Positions 16,406-24,207 of a stretch of DNA of 24,952 bases are shown here, in pieces. The first letter of the stretch is position 1. Every line of letters starts with the position of its first letter. Position numbers and translations under genes: made by a program. Below the pieces are notes generated by a model. It was not told where the DNA came from and searched no databases. It worked only from the letters and a program-made list of their open reading frames with translations. This stretch comes from an uncultured Sphingobacteriia bacterium (lineage in GTDB: Bacteria; Bacteroidota; Bacteroidia; Chitinophagales; Chitinophagaceae): NCBI GenBank assembly GCA_945957225.1, contig CAMFKK010000007.1:1-24952 (forward strand), read 5' to 3'.

Positions 16406-18874
16406 ATGTATCAAAAAACAGTTCCAGTACTGATTTTCTTGTTTTTTAATTTGTCAATAGCGGCCCAATCTCAAAAGCTTTGGTACCAAGAACCCGCTAC
16501 AACCTGGACAGAAGCACTACCCTTAGGAAATGGTAGATTAGGGGTAATGGTTTTTGGTGGCGTTAAAGATGAATTACTGCAATTAAATGAATCCACACTA
16601 TGGTCTGGCGGTCCAGTAAAAAATAATGTAAACCCAGCAGCCAAAAATGTGTTGCCACAGGTACGCGCAGCTTTGAATCAAGGTGATTATAAAAAAGCGG
16701 AAGCCCTAACCAAAAAAATGCAAGGGGTCTATTCAGAAAGTTATATGCCTTTGGGCGATTTAAAAATCAAACAATTCTTTAATGATACCATTGTTAGTCA
16801 GTACCAACGTGAGTTGAATATTGACAAAGCCATTAGTACCACTAGTTATACAGTTGATGGTATACAATACAAAAGAGAACTATTTGTTTCTGCCCCAGAC
16901 CAATTAATGGTCTTGAAAATTACGGCTAGTAAAGCTGGTACATTGAATCTACAAATGCATCCTCAAAGCATTTTAGAAAATCATCCAGTAGTGCATGGTC
17001 CTGCTGAAATGGGTCTCAAGGGAAGGGCGCCTAGTTTCAATTTTCCAAGCTATGTGCGGTATAAAAATCCTGCTATTAGTTATCAAGATTCTACAGCCTG
17101 TAATGGTATGCGTTTTGACTATAGAATTAAAGTACTCAACAAAGACGGTCAAGTTCAAACAGATACTACTGGCATCAAGGTTTCTCAAGCAACTGAAGTA
17201 TTGGTTTTGATTAGTGCAGCTACTAGTTTTAATGGGTTTGACAAATGCCCAGATAGTCAGGGAGTGAATGAGAATGCCATCGCCGCAGGTTGGTTGTCAA
17301 AAGCCAAGGGCAAAAGCTATGACCAACTAATGCAAAATCACTTGAAGGATTATCAAACATATTTTCATCGCGTTAGCCTTAGTTTGAATGATGGCATAGA
17401 AACAGATAATGCCAAAAAGCCTACCAATCAACGGTTGATTGGGTATTTTGATGGAGCAGTAGATCCTTCTTTAGAAAGCTTGTATTTCCACTATGGAAGG
17501 TATTTATTAATCTCAAGTTCAAGACCTGGAGGAACCGCCGCCAACCTGCAAGGTATTTGGAACAAGGAATTAAAAGCACCCTGGAGTTCTAACTATACCA
17601 TCAATATCAATACACAAATGAATTATTGGCCTGCAGAGATGACCAATCTTTCTGAGATGCATGAGCCGCTTTTCAAACTCATTAAAGATATTTCTGTAAC
17701 AGGTGCAAGAACTGCCAAAGAATTCTATGGCATGAGTGGTTGGGTGGCGCATCACAATAGTGATATCTGGGCTTTGTCAAATCCGGTAGGTGACTTGGGA
17801 AGAGGAGATCCCAAATGGGCCAACTGGGCCATGGGCGCCAACTGGTTAAGTCAGCATTTATGGGAACACTATCAGTTTACCATGGACAAGGATTTCTTGG
17901 CAAAGAACTATGATATCTTGAAGGGGGCTGCACAGTTTAGCATGGATTGGATGGTTAAAGACAGTGCAGGTTTTTGGGTAACCATGCCTGCTGTTTCACC
18001 AGAAAACCAGTTTATAGATGACAAGGGAAATCCAAGTGATGTGTCTGTTGCCACCACTATGGATATGTCCATTATCAGAGACTTATTTGCCAATACCATT
18101 GCCGCAGCAGCTATAGTTGGAGATAAGGATGCCGCATTTGTAAATGCATTGAAAGAACGATATGCAAAACTCTTTCCTCTACAAATAGGTAAAAAAGGCA
18201 ACCTACAAGAATGGTTTAAAGATTGGGAAGACGTAGAGCCACATCATAGGCATGTATCACAACTTTTTGCACTGCATCCTAGTAATCAAATCTCACCCAT
18301 TTTTACTCCCGCATTTTCCAATGCAGCCAAGAAAACTTTGGAACTGCGTGGAGATGAAGGAACGGGTTGGAGTCTGGCTTGGAAAATTAATTTCTGGGCC
18401 CGCTTACTAGATGGAGATCATGCTTATTCTTTGTTACGCAATATTCTAAGATATGTAAGTACCACCAATACCAATTATTCCAAAGGTGGGGGTTCTTATG
18501 CAAACCTTTTTGACGCACATCCTCCTTTTCAGATTGATGGAAATTTTGGGGCAACAGCTGGAATCACCGAATTATTATTGCAAAGTCATTTGGGTGAATT
18601 GCATTTTTTGCCAGCCTTGCCTTCTGTTTGGACATCAGGCAGTATCAAGGGTTTGAAAGCAAGAGGAGGTTTTGAAGTAGCCATCAATTGGAAAGCCAAT
18701 CAATTAACTACTGCAAGCATTACTTCTTTGCAAGGCGGTATTTGTAGGATTCGCACCCAAGTGCCAGTTGCAATTAAAGGAGCATCCATCAAACATATAA
18801 AAACAACAGAAGGGTATTATTTAATTGAATTTATGACCAACAAGAACCAACGCTATGAACTTACCAAAATATAA
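16406..18874 (+). CDS. GH95 family alpha-L-fucosidase (or alpha-L-galactosidase), secreted
   Basis: The product is 822 aa with a signal peptide (residues 1-20, VPVLIFLFFNLSIAA). GH95 enzymes are inverting and remove terminal alpha-1,2-L-fucose, or in some members alpha-L-galactose, from glycans such as xyloglucan or mucin chains. The N-terminal beta domain opens with WTEALPLGNGRLGVMVFGG and LNESTLWSGGP. In the (alpha/alpha)6 domain the residues known from Bifidobacterium AfcA are visible: N400 and N402 in NINTQMNYWPAEMTNL, general acid E533 in SPEN, and D711 in FQIDGNFGATAGI. It is probably periplasmic or exported; no lipobox Cys is seen. Its last 20 bases overlap the next gene, implying cotranslation. 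Substrate choice between fucose and galactose cannot be settled here. Confidence 0.95.
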   Translation: MYQKTVPVLIFLFFNLSIAAQSQKLWYQEPATTWTEALPLGNGRLGVMVFGGVKDELLQLNESTLWSGGPVKNNVNPAAKNVLPQVRAALNQGDYKKAEALTKKMQGVYSESYMPLGDLKIKQFFNDTIVSQYQRELNIDKAISTTSYTVDGIQYKRELFVSAPDQLMVLKITASKAGTLNLQMHPQSILENHPVVHGPAEMGLKGRAPSFNFPSYVRYKNPAISYQDSTACNGMRFDYRIKVLNKDGQVQTDTTGIKVSQATEVLVLISAATSFNGFDKCPDSQGVNENAIAAGWLSKAKGKSYDQLMQNHLKDYQTYFHRVSLSLNDGIETDNAKKPTNQRLIGYFDGAVDPSLESLYFHYGRYLLISSSRPGGTAANLQGIWNKELKAPWSSNYTININTQMNYWPAEMTNLSEMHEPLFKLIKDISVTGARTAKEFYGMSGWVAHHNSDIWALSNPVGDLGRGDPKWANWAMGANWLSQHLWEHYQFTMDKDFLAKNYDILKGAAQFSMDWMVKDSAGFWVTMPAVSPENQFIDDKGNPSDVSVATTMDMSIIRDLFANTIAAAAIVGDKDAAFVNALKERYAKLFPLQIGKKGNLQEWFKDWEDVEPHHRHVSQLFALHPSNQISPIFTPAFSNAAKKTLELRGDEGTGWSLAWKINFWARLLDGDHAYSLLRNILRYVSTTNTNYSKGGGSYANLFDAHPPFQIDGNFGATAGITELLLQSHLGELHFLPALPSVWTSGSIKGLKARGGFEVAINWKANQLTTASITSLQGGICRIRTQVPVAIKGASIKHIKTTEGYYLIEFMTNKNQRYELTKI

Positions 18875-19694
18875 ATTGCCATTTCTGTCTTTGATGCTAT
18901 TGCTATTTGCAATGACTAATCTTGTACATAGTCAATTGGCCAATGACAACTGGCATGGGTTTAAAAAGCAATCTTTTAAAGTAGATACAGCGTCTGCCTA
19001 TATAGTGATTCCCGAAAAACCTATGGCAGGAAATCCATGGTTATGGCGTACTTATTCTCCAGAGTTTCATGTGGAGATTGATAGTCTTCTTGTAACCAAA
19101 GGATTCCATATTGGTTTTATCAATATCAACAACAAAGCACTCTATGGTCAGCCAGAGTTGATGAAGATCTGGGACAAATTTTATCAGGTCTTGGTCAACG
19201 AAAAAAAACTAGCCACAAGACCTGTACTATCAGGGGCTGTTAGGGGTTCACTTTGCGAATTTGCTTGGGCCAAATTATATCCAGATAGGGTGTCCTGTAT
19301 TTATTCAGAAAACCCAGTGGCCGATATCAAGAGTTGGCCTGGTGGTAAAATGAAAGGAGTAGGTGCTTCTCCTGATCAATGGAAACAGTTATTGGCTGCC
19401 TATGGATTTACAGAAGAACAGGCAATAGCCTATGGCGATAATCCAAAAGATAATTTGCAAAAATTGGCTGAACAAAAAGTGCCGCTCTATTTTAGTTTTG
19501 GTTTAAAAGATGCCTTGGTTCCCATGGAAGAAAATGCATTGGTTATTGCAGACGCTTATATTAAATTAGGTGGACCAGTAACCATTTATCCTATGACTAG
19601 GGGTAAGCAGGAACAAAATGGGCACCATGTAACCATTGAACAACCGGAGGGTATTGCTGATTTTATGATTCGTGCTTGGAAGTCATTTCAATAA
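18855..19694 (+). CDS. Secreted alpha/beta-hydrolase-like protein with the nucleophile serine replaced
   Basis: The product is 279 aa with a signal peptide (residues 1-26, ending LVHSQ). The fold is read from WLWRTYSPEFHVEIDSLLV, GFHIGFININN, DRVSCIYSENPVADIKSWPG and the C-terminal acid and His: D219 in GLKDALVP and H257/H258 in NGHHVTIEQPEG. The elbow that in relatives (from memory) reads GxSRGGL is here S126-G-A-V129-R-G-S132, so the usual catalytic Ser is Val. It may be an inactive homologue, a binding protein, or use another residue such as S132. It overlaps the GH95 gene by 20 bp, so both are likely made together. Some relatives are annotated as glycan esterases or lipases; no function can be assigned. 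Confidence 0.85.
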   Translation: MNLPKYKLPFLSLMLLLFAMTNLVHSQLANDNWHGFKKQSFKVDTASAYIVIPEKPMAGNPWLWRTYSPEFHVEIDSLLVTKGFHIGFININNKALYGQPELMKIWDKFYQVLVNEKKLATRPVLSGAVRGSLCEFAWAKLYPDRVSCIYSENPVADIKSWPGGKMKGVGASPDQWKQLLAAYGFTEEQAIAYGDNPKDNLQKLAEQKVPLYFSFGLKDALVPMEENALVIADAYIKLGGPVTIYPMTRGKQEQNGHHVTIEQPEGIADFMIRAWKSFQ

Positions 19695-19761
19695 TTGGAT
19701 CAATTGCAAGGAATTTATCTTGGCAAAGATTAGCTTCGCCATTCATTAAAATTTTTTCGGG

Positions 19762-20430
19762 ATGTCTTTACCCATCAAGGCTTTTTTATTTGATTTAAAC
19801 GGGACCATGATTGATGATATGCAGTATCATAACAAAGCATGGTTTCATATTTTGAACGATGATCTAGGTGCTAACTTAAGTTGGGAAGAAGTAAAAAGTC
19901 ATATGTATGGCAAGAACACAGAACTCTTGATTAGGGTATTTGGCCCCGATAAATTTACACAGGATGAGATGGATACGCTTTCTGTTGAAAAAGAGAAAAG
20001 ATACCAAGCTGAATACCGTCCAATTTTACAATTAATTGGAGGATTAGACGGGTTTTTAGCAACTGCTCAAGAGCGCGGAATCAAGATGGGAATTGGCTCA
20101 GCGGCCATTCCATTTAATATCAATTTTGTATTAGATGGATTAGACCTTAGGCATTATTTTCCTTCCATTGTTAGTGCGGATGATGTGTTAAATAGCAAAC
20201 CAGATCCTGAAACCTATTTAAAAGGGGCAACGGAATTAGGCGTACTACCTGAGGAATGCATTGTTTTTGAAGACGCTCCCAAAGGGGTTGAAGCCGCCAA
20301 ACTAGCGGGCATGAAATGCGTGGTCATTACTACCATGCATGAAGCAGATGAGTTTGCTGCCTATGATAATATTATTTGTTTTATCAAAGACTATCAAGGT
20401 CTCAATATTGATAGCTTGATTCATATTTGA
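19762..20430 (+). CDS. HAD-family sugar-phosphate phosphatase/phosphoglucomutase-like, DxN variant
   Basis: The product is 222 aa, the length of beta-phosphoglucomutase-like HAD enzymes with a helical cap (about residues 17-85). Motif I is FDLNGTMIDD (nucleophile D11), so the position that normally holds the second Asp (general acid/base) is N13. Motif II is MGIGSAAIPFNI, motif III the Lys in NSKPDPETYLKGA, and motif IV VFEDAPKGVEAAKLAGM. The fold and magnesium site look complete, so it should bind phosphorylated sugars, but the DxN change may alter turnover. It is cytoplasmic. It lies 17 bp upstream of the GH51 ATG and 67 bp after the hydrolase, inside the arabinose/fucose locus, which suggests a sugar-phosphate substrate. 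Confidence 0.9.
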   Translation: MSLPIKAFLFDLNGTMIDDMQYHNKAWFHILNDDLGANLSWEEVKSHMYGKNTELLIRVFGPDKFTQDEMDTLSVEKEKRYQAEYRPILQLIGGLDGFLATAQERGIKMGIGSAAIPFNINFVLDGLDLRHYFPSIVSADDVLNSKPDPETYLKGATELGVLPEECIVFEDAPKGVEAAKLAGMKCVVITTMHEADEFAAYDNIICFIKDYQGLNIDSLIHI

Positions 20431-20447
20431 AGATTCAAATCAAACAC

Positions 20448-22427
20448 ATGAAACATTTTTTCACCAGTGCTGCCTGTTTGTTTTTAATGGGGTTTAGTGC
20501 CATGGCACAAGCTCCCAGAAATATTGTGATCAATGCCAATAAAACTGTTGCCAAAATTGAACCCACCATGTGGGGTGTTTTTTTTGAAGACATCAATTTT
20601 GGTGCTGACGGTGGCATTTATGCGGAGCTGATCAAGAACCGTTCTTTTGAGTTTTTTAAACCATTGATGGGTTGGAAAATTGAGCAGAAACCTTTTGTAG
20701 AAGGTGCTGTAACGGTATTAAATAGGGCAGGAGAGAACCTTCCCAATCCTAGGTTTTTGCGGGTTAAATCTGGGATTGACAATCAAGCGCCTATTGCCCT
20801 TGTAAACGAAGGATTCAGGGGCATGGGCTTTAAGGAAAAAAATGGTTATGATTTCTCTGTTCAATGCAGAACTGCTGCTACAGGTTTAAAATTGCATATA
20901 GCACTTTTAGACGCCAAGAACAATCAGATAGGGTCAACGGTTTTGGCCATTCAACCCAGTGCAGATTTTACCAAACAGACCATTCGTTTGTTTGCAACTG
21001 CCAATGAGAAAAAGGGTCAGTGTAGAATTTGGTTGGAGGGCAAGGGCACCATTGATCTAGACATGATCTCTTTGTTTCCAGAAGATACATGGAAGAAAAG
21101 ACCAGGTGGTATGCGGGCCGATATGATTCAATTATTGGCCGATATGAAACCAGGATTTATTCGTTTTCCTGGTGGATGCATTGTTGAGGGATATGACCTT
21201 TCTCAACGCTATCAATGGAAAAAAACCATTGGACCTATTGAAGACCGTCAACTCATTATTAATCGCTGGAATTTTGAATTCTCCAATAGAAATGCGCCTG
21301 ACTATTTTCAAACCTTTGGACTTGGTTTCTTTGAATATTTTCAATTGGCAGAAGATATTGGTGCCACCCCACTTCCTATTTTGAATTGTGGGATGGCTTG
21401 TCAATTTAACTCGGCTGAGTTTGTACCATTAGACCAATTGGATCCCTATGTGCAGGATGCATTGGATTTAATTGAATTTGCCAATGGTCCTGTAAGCAGT
21501 GTTTGGGGAGCCAAACGCGCAGCCATGGGACATCCTGCGCCTTTTAATCTGAAATTTTTGGGAATTGGAAATGAGAACTGGGGACCACAATATGTAGAGC
21601 GTTTAGCCCATTTTCAAAAAGCCATCAAAGCAAAATATCCAGAGATTTATTTAGTCACCAGTTCTGGAACGGATCCTTCCGGTGGGCGCTATGAATATTT
21701 GAATAAGGAACTGCGTAGCATGAATGCCGATATTATTGATGAGCATTTTTATAGAAATCGTGATTGGTTTTTACAAAATGCCAAGCGCTATGATACTTTT
21801 CCAAGAACGGGTTCTAAAGTGATGGCTGGAGAATATGCATCTCATGCTGATGGTATTTCTGGCAATAAGAAAAACAATTGGCAGTCTGCTTTGAGTGAAG
21901 CCGCGTTTATGACGGGTTTGGAGCGCAATGCAGATGTGGTACACTTAGCTTCTTATGCACCTTTATTTGCGCATTTGGATGCTTGGCAATGGGCGCCTGA
22001 TTTGATTTGGGTAGATAACCTGCAATCATATGGAACCCCAGAATACCATGTGCAGAAACTCTATTCACTCAATAAAGGAAATAAGGCCATTGCAACTACC
22101 TGGAACAATCAAGTGATTGCTGGTCAGGATAGTTTATATGCTTCTACTGTTATTGATACCGTAGCCAAAGAGTTGATCATCAAATTGGTCAATGTTTCTT
22201 TGTCTGCCAAACAAACGCAATTGCAATTGGAGGGCATTAAAAAAATGCTTCCTCAAGCAGAACTAATTCTTTTGTCTGGCAATGAACCTACTGCTATAAA
22301 TAGTATTGATCAACCCATGTTGGTGGCGCCCAAATCTTCTAGCATTCTAATTAAAAAGAACAAAATTGATTACGAAATTCCGGCTAGTAGTTTTGTAGTT
22401 ATTAAAGTAAAAATGCCCTCCAAATAG
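20448..22427 (+). CDS. GH51 family alpha-L-arabinofuranosidase, secreted
   Basis: The product is 659 aa from ATG 20448, which begins a signal peptide (MKHFFTSAACLFLMGFSAMA). An open TTG seven codons earlier overlaps the HAD stop and is rejected. GH51 enzymes retain configuration and release L-arabinofuranose from arabinan, arabinoxylan or arabinogalactan. The N-terminal part MWGVFFEDINFGADGGIYAE, then LIKNRSFE, is typical, followed by a carbohydrate-binding-like beta insert and the TIM barrel from about residue 220. The acid/base is E376 in GIGNENWG and the nucleophile E462 in MAGEYASH. The C-terminal beta domain ends the protein. Its last codons and stop lie inside the terminator hairpin at 22409-22438. 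It is convergent with the symporter gene. Confidence 0.96.
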   Translation: MKHFFTSAACLFLMGFSAMAQAPRNIVINANKTVAKIEPTMWGVFFEDINFGADGGIYAELIKNRSFEFFKPLMGWKIEQKPFVEGAVTVLNRAGENLPNPRFLRVKSGIDNQAPIALVNEGFRGMGFKEKNGYDFSVQCRTAATGLKLHIALLDAKNNQIGSTVLAIQPSADFTKQTIRLFATANEKKGQCRIWLEGKGTIDLDMISLFPEDTWKKRPGGMRADMIQLLADMKPGFIRFPGGCIVEGYDLSQRYQWKKTIGPIEDRQLIINRWNFEFSNRNAPDYFQTFGLGFFEYFQLAEDIGATPLPILNCGMACQFNSAEFVPLDQLDPYVQDALDLIEFANGPVSSVWGAKRAAMGHPAPFNLKFLGIGNENWGPQYVERLAHFQKAIKAKYPEIYLVTSSGTDPSGGRYEYLNKELRSMNADIIDEHFYRNRDWFLQNAKRYDTFPRTGSKVMAGEYASHADGISGNKKNNWQSALSEAAFMTGLERNADVVHLASYAPLFAHLDAWQWAPDLIWVDNLQSYGTPEYHVQKLYSLNKGNKAIATTWNNQVIAGQDSLYASTVIDTVAKELIIKLVNVSLSAKQTQLQLEGIKKMLPQAELILLSGNEPTAINSIDQPMLVAPKSSSILIKKNKIDYEIPASSFVVIKVKMPSK

Positions 22428-22438
22428 AGGGCATTTTT
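22409..22438. terminator. Perfect 12-bp bidirectional terminator that includes the GH51 stop codon
   Basis: AAAAATGCCCTC (22409-22420), loop CAAATA (22421-22426), GAGGGCATTTTT (22427-22438). The GH51 stop TAG (22425-22427) sits at the loop/right-arm junction, so the left arm encodes the last residues. The T run on both strands and the convergent genes (stops at 22427 and 22461) make it a shared terminator. The design repeats that at 6456-6483. Confidence 0.9.
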
Positions 22439-22460
22439 CTTGTTTGTTGGAAACTATAGT

Positions 22461-24164
22461 TTACCAGAACCTTGCATAAAGCAGGGTGATGATGATCAGT
22501 GTAACCACAATCATTGCTATATGATTTGGAGCCAATTTGAACATGGTTTTGTCCAAAACAAAGGCTTTTGGATTTTCCTTTGGTCCAGTTGCAAAACTTA
22601 CCGCAATCATGGCAACCATGGTAAAGAAGAATGACCATCCCATTCCAATTAAGAAAGGAATTTCAAATCCACCTTTTCCATTAGGGAAAGCAGTGTACAA
22701 AATGGTCTCATTACCCAATACTGCTGGCGCGTAGTTATTAAAGAACAATGCCAACAAGAAACCTGTAATCAAACCTACAATGGCAGCTGTGGCTGTTGTA
22801 CGCTTCCAGAAGAAGCCAAGGATAAACATGGCAAATACACCTGGGCTAATTAAACCAGTATATTTTTGGATAAAGGTAAATCCACCTTCACCACCAATCC
22901 CCAATAAATCATCCCAAGTAAAGATGATGGAAAGCAACATGGCTGCAAGAATGGTGATTCTACCAATCCATACCATTTGTTTTTCACTGGCATCGGTCTT
23001 AATATATTTCTTATAAATGTCTAATGTGAAAATGGTAGAAATACTATTGGCCTTACCTGCCAGTGAAGCCACAATGGCTGCTGTTAAAGCCGCTAGTGAC
23101 AAACCTTTCAATCCATTAGGCAAGAAGCCCAAGATAGAAGAATAGGCATTATCTGTTAGGAATTTACCACCTGCATTCATCTCCTGTTGTAATGAACCAT
23201 TTTTATACAAGACATAGGCGGCAATACCGGGTAGCATTACAATGACCGGCATCATCAACTTTAAGAATCCAGCAAATAAGATCCCTGTTCTAGCTGTTTT
23301 CAAATCTGCACCCAAAGCACGTTGGGTAATGTATTGGTTACAACCCCAATAGTTAAGATTCACAATCCATTGACCAGCAAAATACATGGCAATACCTGGT
23401 AGGATCAAATACTTGTCAATTTCACCCTGTGGTGTATTTGCAGTTGGTTTGTCCAAGATCATGTGAAAGTGGTCAGGTGCTTGAATCAAGAGTTGGTTAA
23501 AACCTGCTAGGGCATCTTTGCCCAAACCAAATTTTTCACTCACCAACGTCAAGGCAATATAGGTTGTAGCCAATCCACCAATAATTAATACGGCTACTTG
23601 AATAATATCGGTGTAACCAATTACTTTCATGCCCCCCAGTGTAATCACAATGGCAAATACCGCTAATAGCAACATCACCAAGTGTAAGTTGGTACCGCCT
23701 GTTAAGTTATTGATGGCGGTAGCTCCCAAGAACATGATAGATGTGAGGTTGACAAAAATGTAGAGGAATAACCAGAAAATAGTCATCACCAAACTCACAG
23801 ATTCATTGTTCCTGGTTTTTAAGAACTGTGGCATGGTAAAGATTTTATTCTTCAGGTATACCGGCATAAACCAAACGGCAATGATGATGAGTGAGATGGC
23901 AGCCAACCACTCGTAAGCAGCAACCGCAATGCCCACAAAAAATCCGTTTCCACTCATGCCTATAAATTGTTCGGCAGAGATATTGGATGCTATCAAAGAA
24001 GCTCCAATGGCCCACCAAGTAAGTGATCCTTCTGCCAAGAAAAAATCCTTGGTATCCATAGAACCCTTCTTTTTCCTTTGGTAGATCCAATAACCATATC
24101 CTGCTACAATCAGGAAGTAGATTAGAAAGATGATGTAGTCAATGTTAACCAGTTTGCTGTTCAT
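22461..24164 (-). CDS. Sodium/sugar symporter of the SSS family (vSGLT-like), probable L-arabinose importer
   Basis: The product is 567 aa from ATG 24164; a TTG two codons earlier is rejected. About 14 hydrophobic helices fit the SSS/LeuT-like fold. The closest known relative by remembered sequence is Vibrio vSGLT: SLIASNISAEQFIGMSG, YEWLAAISLI, NYWGCNQYITQRAL and FIQKYTGLISPG are near-identical. The vSGLT galactose contacts align with Q66, E85, N269, K302 and Q433, and gate residue Y272 is kept. At the sodium site vSGLT Ser-Ser (364/365) reads A366-S367 here. It follows araA by 43 bp, so the two are likely cotranscribed and the natural cargo is probably L-arabinose, which matches galactose at C2-C4. 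Cargo is inference. Confidence 0.93.
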   Translation of the reverse strand: MNSKLVNIDYIIFLIYFLIVAGYGYWIYQRKKKGSMDTKDFFLAEGSLTWWAIGASLIASNISAEQFIGMSGNGFFVGIAVAAYEWLAAISLIIIAVWFMPVYLKNKIFTMPQFLKTRNNESVSLVMTIFWLFLYIFVNLTSIMFLGATAINNLTGGTNLHLVMLLLAVFAIVITLGGMKVIGYTDIIQVAVLIIGGLATTYIALTLVSEKFGLGKDALAGFNQLLIQAPDHFHMILDKPTANTPQGEIDKYLILPGIAMYFAGQWIVNLNYWGCNQYITQRALGADLKTARTGILFAGFLKLMMPVIVMLPGIAAYVLYKNGSLQQEMNAGGKFLTDNAYSSILGFLPNGLKGLSLAALTAAIVASLAGKANSISTIFTLDIYKKYIKTDASEKQMVWIGRITILAAMLLSIIFTWDDLLGIGGEGGFTFIQKYTGLISPGVFAMFILGFFWKRTTATAAIVGLITGFLLALFFNNYAPAVLGNETILYTAFPNGKGGFEIPFLIGMGWSFFFTMVAMIAVSFATGPKENPKAFVLDKTMFKLAPNHIAMIVVTLIIITLLYARFW

Positions 24165-24207
24165 GTACAATCGTTTTTTTGTATTTGTATGTGTGGTTTA
24201 TGTGCAA

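Noticed and set aside
17908..18201. 97-aa frame antisense to GH95
   Set aside because: Shadow of the conserved catalytic domain that includes E533.
20427..20447. TTG start for GH51, overlapping the HAD stop
   Set aside because: The ATG at 20448 opens a clean signal peptide; the seven extra residues add charge ahead of it.
22440..22634. Plus-strand short frames across the symporter 3' end
   Set aside because: Antisense to conserved transmembrane coding and no recognisable product.
24165..24170. TTG start for the symporter
   Set aside because: An ATG follows two codons later and no feature favours the TTG.
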